A DNA stretch of 12,792 nucleotides from Gemmatimonadota bacterium. GTDB lineage: Bacteria; Gemmatimonadota; Gemmatimonadetes; Gemmatimonadales; Gemmatimonadaceae. The notes under the pieces are model-generated. The model saw only the letters and a program-made list of their open reading frames with translations. It had not been told where the DNA came from and ran no database searches. This document shows positions 1-7,485 of the stretch, one piece after another (position 1 is the first letter of the stretch; every line of letters begins with the position of its first letter). Location: contig JAEUJK010000004.1 in the NCBI GenBank assembly GCA_016794735.1, positions 1-12,792 on the forward strand. Direction: 5' to 3'. The position numbers were made by a program, and so were the translations under genes.

Positions 1-1316
<1,316 letters not shown>

Positions 1317-1320
<4 letters not shown>

Positions 1321-1952
1321 CCGAACCCGCCGCCGCCGATCCGCTCGTCATCCGCCAGCTCGACTTCCTCGGCGGGATGGCCGTGGGCGGCAACTGGCGT
1401 CCTGAGGAGCGACTCCCCGAAGTCGCCTTTGCCGGACGCTCCAATGTCGGGAAGTCGTCGCTGCTCAACATGCTCGTCAGGCGGCGGGCCTTCGCGCGTG
1501 TCTCCAACACACCGGGGCGAACGCAGGAAGTGAACTTCTTCCAGGTCAACAACACCTTCGTCATCGCCGACCTCCCGGGATATGGATACGCCCGGGTGGC
1601 GCGCGAGAAGCGACAGGCCTGGCAGGGGCTGATCGATCAGTACCTTCGTTCGGCGCGGGAACTGCGCGGTGTCGTCGTCCTGCTGGACGCGCGACGCGAA
1701 CCGTCGCCTGACGACCTCGACATGCTGGAATACCTCGCCGCGCTCGAGATCCCCACGCTGGTGGCCATCACCAAGATCGACAAGCTGCGCGCCCGTGAAC
1801 GGGAAACGCAGTTGACGATGATCTGCCAGGCCGCTGGCCTCGATCCCTCGCAGGTCGTGCCGTGCAGTGCGGTGACGCGCGAAGGACGCGACGAGATCGC
1901 GGCCGCCGTCGTTTCCCTCATCCAGACCCCGGCATGGCGCGCCCCCGGATGA
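1317..1952 (+). CDS. engB: Ribosome biogenesis GTP-binding protein EngB (YsxC/YihA)
   Basis: 211-residue TrmE-Era-EngA-EngB-Septin-type GTPase, a family needed for assembly of the large ribosomal subunit. All G motifs are visible: G1 GRSNVGKS (residues 40-47), G2 around the Thr of SNTPGRTQ (63-70), G3 DLPGYG (85-90), G4 TKID (152-155) and G5 SAV (184-186). The family hallmark SNTPGRTQ followed by VNFF is intact. Length is normal for the family. The ATG at 1317 overlaps the lon stop in ATGA, and the stop overlaps the next gene in the same way, so it is the middle gene of a tightly packed trio. lon next to engB is a familiar bacterial neighbourhood. There is no separate promoter or strong ribosome site in front of it, which fits translational coupling to lon. 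Confidence 0.97.
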
Positions 1953-2578
1953 CACGCGCGGCATGCCTCCTGGCTGCGGGGCTCGCTGTCGCGTGCCTCC
2001 CGTCGCCGCCCTCCGGGGCGAACACGCCCGTGGCCGCCACCACGGACACGCTTCAGGTCGTGCCGGCCGGCTTCGGGACGCTCAAGCAGGACGACATCGC
2101 GATCCGCGTCTCCCAGTTCGGGCTGCGGGTCCGGGCCATCCCGCTCGATGAATCGGTCACGCGAGTCCTTTCCCCCGACTCGTACACCGCCCTCTCCGAC
2201 CTGCTCAAGAGCCAGAGCGCGCGCCTGGCGGAGCTGTCGCGGCGAACCGCCCTCCCGCGCCTGTCCGTCTGGTACGTCTCGTTCTTCAGCCAGGAAGTCG
2301 GCGAGGCGCGCTACAGCCCGCTCGAACTCATCATCACCAATGTCGGGCGGGACTTCCGGCCGCTGGACGTCATCGGCCTGTCGCCGGGGTTCGGCCTGCA
2401 GCGCGTCCGGCAGCGCGAGGTCCAGAGCGCCCTCTATGTGTTCGACGGGCAGCTCGACGTGAACCAGCCCCTGGTCGTGGCGTACGAGACGGCCCGCGCC
2501 ACCAACTGGTCGGTCATCCTGCAGCGCATCGAGCGCGAGCGCGCCCTGGTCCGGTCACGCGCCGGGTCTCGACCTTAG
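1949..2578 (+). CDS. Exported protein of unknown function, possible lipoprotein
   Basis: 209 residues; no family recognised. The start at 1949 is chosen because its ATG overlaps the engB TGA as ATGA and gives a clean signal sequence: Arg3, then a hydrophobic run (residues 4-16) ending LAVACLP. Cys16 sits in AVAC, an imperfect lipobox, so the product may be a lipoprotein; otherwise signal peptidase I could cut after SGA near residue 23. An in-frame ATG at 1934 is a weaker alternative. The mature part is soluble-looking, with no further membrane segment. It has a helical middle around residues 75-95 (many Ser/Leu/Ala/Arg) and a beta-rich second half with the segment LSVWYVSFFSQEVGEARYSP and a later VSPGF-like turn (GLSPGFGL). 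Position suggests expression with lon and engB; no function can be assigned. The stop TAG shares bases with the stop of the converging Nudix gene. Confidence 0.8.
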   Translation: MTRAACLLAAGLAVACLPSPPSGANTPVAATTDTLQVVPAGFGTLKQDDIAIRVSQFGLRVRAIPLDESVTRVLSPDSYTALSDLLKSQSARLAELSRRTALPRLSVWYVSFFSQEVGEARYSPLELIITNVGRDFRPLDVIGLSPGFGLQRVRQREVQSALYVFDGQLDVNQPLVVAYETARATNWSVILQRIERERALVRSRAGSRP

Positions 2579-3036
2579 CGCACCCGCAGCACCGACTCCG
2601 CGGGCCCCGCGTCCCCCGTCTTGAGCAGGTGGTGGATGTCCCGCAACGCCTGCTGGCTCCGCGGCCAGGTCACCCGGTCGATGGCATCCGGAAGGGCGAG
2701 CCACGCGAAGTCGTCGTGTTCCTCGGAGAGCGTGGGTGCGAGCGTAGAATCGGTGAGGGCGGCGAAGACCACGGCCAGCTGCACGGTCTTCCGACTCGGC
2801 ACATAGAACGGGTTGGTCCCCACGCAGTAGAGGCTTCGAAGCGGAAGCCGCGTCTCCTCCGCGAACTCCCGGGCCGCCGCATCCTCTGGACTCTCGCCCG
2901 CTTCGATCGACCCGTGGACGACTTCCCACGCACCCGTCGACCGAACACCGGGAGCACGGCGGAGCACGAGAGCCCTGAATCCATGCTCCGGATCCACCAC
3001 GAAAACGTCCACAACCCCGCATGCGATCGAGGTCAT
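2575..3036 (-). CDS. Nudix hydrolase, substrate unknown
   Basis: 153-residue single-domain Nudix protein, expected to hydrolyse a nucleoside diphosphate linked to another group (X) with a divalent metal. The Nudix box GX5EX7REUXEEXGU is at residues 42-64: Gly42, Glu48, Arg56-Glu57 and Glu60-Glu61 are all present. The late Gly of the motif is replaced by Arg63 (EETRL). The metal-binding glutamates are intact, so activity is likely. The C-terminal part (SEEHDDFAWL, then a WPRSQQAL stretch) resembles the layout of NudB-type dihydroneopterin triphosphate pyrophosphatases, but the substrate cannot be called with confidence. It lies 56 bases downstream of the ATPase gene on the same strand and may be read from that transcript. 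The ATG at 3036 has no good Shine-Dalgarno sequence. Its TAA stop is contained in the TTAG shared with the converging gene. Confidence 0.92.
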   Translation of the reverse strand: MTSIACGVVDVFVVDPEHGFRALVLRRAPGVRSTGAWEVVHGSIEAGESPEDAAAREFAEETRLPLRSLYCVGTNPFYVPSRKTVQLAVVFAALTDSTLAPTLSEEHDDFAWLALPDAIDRVTWPRSQQALRDIHHLLKTGDAGPAESVLRVR

Positions 3037-3055
3037 GCTACGCCGGGAACATGCG

Positions 3056-3074
3056 GGAGCACGAGCCGTGCTCC
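3056..3074 (-). terminator. Intergenic hairpin between the ATPase and Nudix genes
   Basis: A perfect 8-bp inverted repeat, GGAGCACG / AGC loop / CGTGCTCC, sits in the 56-base gap after the ATPase stop. There is no run of T after it on the minus strand (the sequence continues CGCATGTTCCC), so it is a weak or attenuating terminator at best. It could also be an RNA-processing or stabilising stem between two co-transcribed genes. Confidence 0.35.
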
Positions 3075-3092
3075 GCTCCGCAAGTCGTTGAT

Positions 3093-5303
3093 TTACTTGA
3101 TCTTGGACAGCGCCTTGAGCTTGGCCGCGATCGAGGCGGTGCGCAGGGGCCTGACAAGGAAATCGGTCGCGCCAGCATCGTAGGCACGCGTCTCCATCGA
3201 CTCATCGTCGCTTCCGGAAAGGAGGACCACCGGAAGGCTGGCCGTGGGCAGCCGCGTGCGCAACCTCCGCAAGACGCTGATCCCGTCGAGCCGCGGGAGG
3301 GCGAGGTCCGCCACCACCACATCGGCGGCGGTGTGGTCCACCTCTTCGAGGGCAGCGATGCCGTCACCCACCTCGACCACGTCGAACTCGGCGCCCTCCA
3401 GAGCCGCCCGGAGTTCGGCACGCTCGACCGCGTCAGCCAGCGCGAGCAGTGCCCGTGGCTGCGACGCCGTGCGCGCGACCGGGAGGATGTCGAGGGCCAG
3501 TTCGAAGGCGCCGCCGCTCAGCGGGCCGCGCGCGGGCGACTGGACGTCGCGAGGGCTGAGCGTGTCCGCGACAATCGGGGTGCGTGAGTAGGGACGGTCG
3601 GGACGCGCTGGCGCGACGACCGCCGGGACCTCCACGACCCGCTCCAGCTCCTGCAGGTCGGTGTTCCCCTCGAGCACATGATCGATGCCCGAATCCCACA
3701 GGCCCTGCATCCCGGCCTTTCGTGCGGCGTCCGCGATGCGCTCCGCGGACTCACCCGCGGAGATGCGACGCTCGACCTCGGTGGTCGTGACGAGCACCTC
3801 CATGAGCGCCAGGCGGCCGTGGTACCCGGTGCCGCCACATTCCGCGCACCCCTTGGCCTCGAACAACAGCGCGCCGGCCGGGATCCAGCGGCTGAACTTG
3901 GCCGGCACGTCCGAGGTCATCGGCGTGCGGCAGCTCTGGCAGAGGCGGCGCACTAGGCGCTGGGCGACAACGCCCTTGAGCGCCGCCCCGATCTTGTAGC
4001 TCTCGATCCCGATGTCGAGGAGGCGAGCGACCGAGCTGGCCGCGTCGATCGTGTGCAGCGTCGACAAGACGAGGTGACCCGTGAGCGACGCCTGGATGGC
4101 GATCCCCGCCGTTTCCCGGTCGCGGATTTCGCCGACGAGCACGACGTCCGGATCCTGGCGCAGGATCGAGCGCAGCGCGGCCGCGAAGCTGAGTCCTGCC
4201 TTCTCGTTCACCTGCACCTGCACGATCCCGTTCAGCTTGTACTCGACGGGATCCTCGACCGTCACGATGTTGACCCCGCGATTCTGGATGCTGCGCAGCG
4301 CGGAGTAGAGCGTCGTGGTTTTCCCCGAGCCCGTCGGACCGGTGACCAGGATGATCCCCTCGCGCAGGTTGATCAGCTGGTTGAGGCGTTCCAGGTCGGA
4401 CGCGCGGATCCCGAGTCCCTGCAGGTCGAGCACCGTGGTGCTCGAATCGAGGATACGGATGACGACCTTCTCGCCGGTCGACGCCGGCAGCGTCGAGACA
4501 CGCAGGTCAATGCGGCGGCCGTCGATGACCACGCGTGCGCGACCATCCTGGGGACGCAGGCGATCGGCGATGTCGAGCCCCGACATGATCTTGATGCGCG
4601 AGACCAGCGGGATCCCCGCGGCCCGCGGGATCTTGAGCGCCGGCCGCAACACGCCGTCGATCCGGTACGTCACCTGGATCCCGCTCGGCTGCGCCTCGAG
4701 GTGGATGTCACTCGCGCGCTGGCCGATCCCCTCGGCGATGATGTGGTCGACCAACCGGATGATCGGGCGCGCGGATGCGTTCTCCGCACCGAGGTCAAAG
4801 CTCCCTTCCTCGCTCGCTTCGCCCTCGACCACCTCGACCAGCGACATCGAAGGCGCGGCATCGAGGATGGAGTCCAGCACCTGCTCCGGGCGATACAGCT
4901 CATCGAGTCGCTGGGCGATCGCGCGCGGGGACGCCAGCTGGAACCGCACCTGTCGTCCCGTGGCAAACCCGAGGGCGCGCTCGCAGTCGAAGTCGTTGGG
5001 GTTGGCGACGGCCACCTCGATCGCCGAATCGGTCACGCGCAATGGCACCACGTGGTGCTTGCGGGCGAGTCCTTCGGTGACGAGGTCGATGGCGGCCTGG
5101 CTCGACTCGGTCAGGTCGGCAATTGGCAAACGAAACTTTGCCGCCAGCTCCCCGACGATCGCCTCGTCCGTGGTGTAGCCCGCGCTGACCGCCGCTGCCC
5201 AGAACGACTCTTCGCCCGCGCGGATAGCCTCGAGCTGCGAAGCCTCGATGAGCTTCGCCAGCGTGGGGGCGAGCCACTCGTCACGAGTAGCGGTGAAAGC
5301 CAT
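3093..5303 (-). CDS. GspE/PilB-family assembly ATPase fused to a C-terminal receiver (REC) domain
   Basis: 736 residues; cytoplasmic ATPase that would power pilus or type II secretion pseudopilus assembly. N-terminal GspE-N-like domain at roughly residues 35-150; it lacks the RLGxxL-type repeats of c-di-GMP-binding MshEN domains. The ATPase part holds the ASDIHLE segment (198-204), Walker A GPTGSGKTT (322-330), Asp box VTVEDPVEY (347-355), Walker B ILRQDPDVVLVGEIRD with Glu392, His box STLHT (414-418) and a four-Cys zinc site C455/C458/C486/C489. After a Pro/Arg-rich linker (about 556-615) comes a receiver domain, 617-735, with phosphoacceptor Asp666 (VVADLALP) and Ser696. The acidic pair is reduced to one Asp (around 624) and the usual KP is RP (Arg718). 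GspE proteins normally stop near residue 560-600, so the receiver is an addition. Whether this is GspE (secretion) or PilB (type IV pili) cannot be decided here, since no other pilus or secretion gene is in the window. The ATG has no clear Shine-Dalgarno sequence. Confidence 0.95.
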   Translation of the reverse strand: MAFTATRDEWLAPTLAKLIEASQLEAIRAGEESFWAAAVSAGYTTDEAIVGELAAKFRLPIADLTESSQAAIDLVTEGLARKHHVVPLRVTDSAIEVAVANPNDFDCERALGFATGRQVRFQLASPRAIAQRLDELYRPEQVLDSILDAAPSMSLVEVVEGEASEEGSFDLGAENASARPIIRLVDHIIAEGIGQRASDIHLEAQPSGIQVTYRIDGVLRPALKIPRAAGIPLVSRIKIMSGLDIADRLRPQDGRARVVIDGRRIDLRVSTLPASTGEKVVIRILDSSTTVLDLQGLGIRASDLERLNQLINLREGIILVTGPTGSGKTTTLYSALRSIQNRGVNIVTVEDPVEYKLNGIVQVQVNEKAGLSFAAALRSILRQDPDVVLVGEIRDRETAGIAIQASLTGHLVLSTLHTIDAASSVARLLDIGIESYKIGAALKGVVAQRLVRRLCQSCRTPMTSDVPAKFSRWIPAGALLFEAKGCAECGGTGYHGRLALMEVLVTTTEVERRISAGESAERIADAARKAGMQGLWDSGIDHVLEGNTDLQELERVVEVPAVVAPARPDRPYSRTPIVADTLSPRDVQSPARGPLSGGAFELALDILPVARTASQPRALLALADAVERAELRAALEGAEFDVVEVGDGIAALEEVDHTAADVVVADLALPRLDGISVLRRLRTRLPTASLPVVLLSGSDDESMETRAYDAGATDFLVRPLRTASIAAKLKALSKIK

Positions 5304-5333
5304 TGGGTTGGGCGACCGGGTGTGGGCCAGAAC

Positions 5334-5353
5334 GCCGCGAGCGCTTTCGCGGC
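5334..5353 (-). other. Hairpin in the 5' leader of the ATPase gene
   Basis: A 7-bp perfect inverted repeat (GCCGCGA, loop GCGCTT, TCGCGGC, written on the plus strand) lies about 30 bases upstream of the ATPase start codon, inside its presumed leader RNA. Stems of this size arise by chance in GC-rich DNA, so a regulatory role is only a possibility. Confidence 0.25.
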
Positions 5354-5368
5354 CGGACCTTTCCCTTG

Positions 5369-5374
5369 ATTATC
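5369..5374 (-). promoter_or_regulatory. Candidate -10 box (GATAAT) for the ATPase gene
   Basis: GATAAT on the minus strand, 65 bases upstream of the ATPase ATG, is the best -10-like hexamer in the 104-base gap between the barrel gene and the ATPase gene. No convincing -35 hexamer sits 16-18 bases upstream; AGGACA is nearer, at 14 bases. A 5-bp stem GGCTG-CGAA-CAGCC (5375-5388) lies just before it and could instead be a weak end signal for the upstream gene. Confidence 0.3.
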
Positions 5375-5407
5375 GGCTGTTCGCAGCCTGTCCTGAGTAC
5401 CCCGACT

Positions 5408-7456
5408 TCACAGGATGGGCCAGAAATCACGACTGACGTCGAAGCCGAACCGCCAGCGACCGTCGCGCAGCCCCCGCGCAATGTCGATGCGCACCAGTTG
5501 AAGGAACGGCTCGATCCCGAGTCCGACCAGCGGATACCCCTTCCAGGGGTCGTCGGTGCGGGTGGCCACCACCCCGGCGTACGGGGCCCAGGTCGCGGTC
5601 CCCGGGAGTCTCCCCCATCGGCCGATTGGCACCGGGACAAAAGGACCGATCCGCCGCAACTCCACGCGCGCCTGCGCCATCCCCGTGGCCGCGAACTGGT
5701 GGAACGCGTATCCGGGCGCCGTGATCGGCCCACCCGCGTAGAGGAGTTCCTGGGGGACCACTCGGTCACTCCCGGTCACCCCACCACCAGCGAGTCGCAC
5801 GCGCAGGTCGCCAGCGCCGGTCGTGCGTGTCGCTTCCATCGCGCCCCAGAGGCGTGCGGAGTTTCGGACCTCATCGGCCGCTCCCTCGCGCCGTGCGAAG
5901 CGCAACTCCGTGCGAAAGCGCAGGTCCGCGAGTCCGGTCGCTGGTCCACCCGCACGCTCGAGACGAAGTGCGAGTCGTTCTCCCCACCCCTCGAGGACCT
6001 GCACCGTCGACCGGAATCGGCCCCGCGCCGGTGTCGCGTGCACCTCGAGCGATCGGTGTTCCTCCACGCCGCCCTCGATGGTCCAGCGCCAGCGACGCGG
6101 GGTCCACCCGGTGAGCGACAGGTTTGCGCCGGTCGCCTGGTACGGTTGGGTGTAGTCCGCACCCCACTCCTGCGCGGCGAGCGAGTTGCGTGTGCGCGAC
6201 GCCTCGGGTTCATCGCTCACATCGCGAAAGTCCCGCGCGACCGAGAGACGCACGGCCAACCCGCTCGCGCGCTGCCAACCCATCGTCAGTGCGCCCTTCA
6301 CCTCGCGATCTGCCGTCCCCACGCGTCCACGGAGGCCGAGGTCGAGCCCATGCCCGAGTTGTCGCCGGATCCCGGCGCCCACGGCAATCCCCTCCACCCG
6401 GTTCACCTGGACGAGATCGGAGATGCCGCGTGCCGACGGCAGCGTCTGGCGACTCCTCGCCAAGGCCTGCGCGCGGACCAGCCGTCGCGCTTCCTCCTGC
6501 ACCTGCCGCACCTCCTCCCCTGTGGCCAGCGTGACATCGGCCGGCAACGAGTCCACGATGCGGGTCGGCGGGAACCGGAACGCGGCTCGTCGGCCCGGCG
6601 GTGCGAGGGTGATCTCGGGGCCCGGGGCGAGCGCCTCGGTCCCACCGGCATTCACGATGTAGTCGCGCACGTCCCAGCGCCCGCGGATGATCCCCTTCAC
6701 CGGGAAGTCCATCCAGCTGCCACTTCGCCGGATCTCGATTTCCTGGCGACGCGGCAGCCAGTACCGGCCCTCGATCAGCGAGTTCTCCAGGATGATCGAG
6801 ACATCTTCCAGCAGTTTGTCCTTGAGCGCCGCGCGGGTGAAGGAGAACGCCATGCGCACGACCTGGGCGTCGTCCCGCGCGAGGTAGACGGCGCCCACGG
6901 CCGCGGCGTCCGCATCGTTGCGCGGTCGCACCTTCACCTCGTAGACCTCCAGGACCCGGCCCGGCAGCTCGAAGCGGAGCGAGTCCGCGATCTGGAACTC
7001 GTACGTGGCGAGCCCCGAGGGCGAGAGCGGGTGCGGGACGTCGCGCACCTCGTCCCCATCACCCAGCCGGATGATGTCCGGGAAGTTGTTCTGGATGATC
7101 CCGAGGTGGTCGCGGTGGTACTGGATGTCGGTCGGGAGGACCAGGGTGTCGCGACGCCCCACGATCCACTGCTTGGAGTAGTTCGGCGGCCGCCAGTAGA
7201 CCTCGAGGGCGAGTTCGTCCGCGCGCACCACGCGTGGGGGGAGCAGGAACCCCTCGCCGAGCTGCGCCAGGAAGGTCAGGTACCCATGGGCGGTGGCCCG
7301 GGTATCGATCAGCGTCGAGTCCGCCAGCTGGGAGAGGCGACGCGCGGTCGCCCGTTCCACCAGGTCGCGCGTTCGCGGGTCGTTCCACCCCTGCCCCTCG
7401 GCGCGGTGTCCCGCTGCTGCCACGAGCAGGAAGGCCAGGAGCGCGCGGTGCCACAT
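5408..7456 (-). CDS. Predicted outer-membrane beta-barrel protein with an N-terminal periplasmic domain
   Basis: 682 residues from the ATG at 7456, which gives a compact signal peptide (Arg4, hydrophobic residues 5-15, likely cut at AEG/Q near residue 21). An ATG at 7474 is an alternative start. Residues of about 30-330 look like a periplasmic beta/alpha domain that includes LVLPTDIQYHRDHLGI and a run resembling the LolA-like or DUF5686 style (VYEVKVRP, later RYWLPRRQEIEIRR). From about residue 340 to the end the protein alternates short hydrophobic and polar strands with Gly/Arg-rich turns, as in an outer-membrane barrel. LLYAGGPITAPGYAFHQF (from residue 571) followed by a strand ARVELRR resembles the lid-loop GG..RGY region of Omp85/BamA-type barrels, with APGY in place of RGY. 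The last residue is Leu, after an aromatic DFW. Function unknown; family assignment is inference. It is divergent from the cyclase gene. Confidence 0.85.
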   Translation of the reverse strand: MWHRALLAFLLVAAAGHRAEGQGWNDPRTRDLVERATARRLSQLADSTLIDTRATAHGYLTFLAQLGEGFLLPPRVVRADELALEVYWRPPNYSKQWIVGRRDTLVLPTDIQYHRDHLGIIQNNFPDIIRLGDGDEVRDVPHPLSPSGLATYEFQIADSLRFELPGRVLEVYEVKVRPRNDADAAAVGAVYLARDDAQVVRMAFSFTRAALKDKLLEDVSIILENSLIEGRYWLPRRQEIEIRRSGSWMDFPVKGIIRGRWDVRDYIVNAGGTEALAPGPEITLAPPGRRAAFRFPPTRIVDSLPADVTLATGEEVRQVQEEARRLVRAQALARSRQTLPSARGISDLVQVNRVEGIAVGAGIRRQLGHGLDLGLRGRVGTADREVKGALTMGWQRASGLAVRLSVARDFRDVSDEPEASRTRNSLAAQEWGADYTQPYQATGANLSLTGWTPRRWRWTIEGGVEEHRSLEVHATPARGRFRSTVQVLEGWGERLALRLERAGGPATGLADLRFRTELRFARREGAADEVRNSARLWGAMEATRTTGAGDLRVRLAGGGVTGSDRVVPQELLYAGGPITAPGYAFHQFAATGMAQARVELRRIGPFVPVPIGRWGRLPGTATWAPYAGVVATRTDDPWKGYPLVGLGIEPFLQLVRIDIARGLRDGRWRFGFDVSRDFWPIL

Positions 7457-7485
7457 GGCGGGCAAAACTAACATATTCCCCAATC
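7457..7485. promoter_or_regulatory. 29-base divergent intergenic promoter region
   Basis: Everything between the barrel gene ATG and the cyclase gene ATG. It is AT-rich against its surroundings. On the minus strand TAGTTT (7470 down to 7465) ends 8 bases before the barrel ATG, with TATGTT a little further up. On the plus strand TAACAT (7469-7474) ends 11 bases before the cyclase ATG. Neither start has a proper Shine-Dalgarno sequence. The spacing fits leaderless or near-leaderless transcripts in both directions. The -35 contacts would have to fall inside the opposite gene. Confidence 0.45.

Noticed and set aside
3021..3587. A plus-strand open frame across the Nudix/ATPase gap
   Set aside because: Antisense to the receiver-domain coding part; no motif and no ribosome site.
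4053..5369. A 438-codon open frame on the plus strand opposite the ATPase gene
   Set aside because: Composition of Arg/Asp/His typical of antisense frames; the opposite strand encodes a complete ATPase with all motifs.
5303..7471. A 722-codon open frame on the plus strand opposite the barrel gene
   Set aside because: Rich in Arg/His/Pro/Gly with no domain motif. The opposite strand has a signal peptide and barrel pattern, so this is a GC-rich shadow frame.
7234..7485. N-terminal extension of the cyclase frame
   Set aside because: Pro/Arg/Gly-rich and wholly inside the barrel gene on the other strand. The FHA domain begins right at the ATG at 7486.
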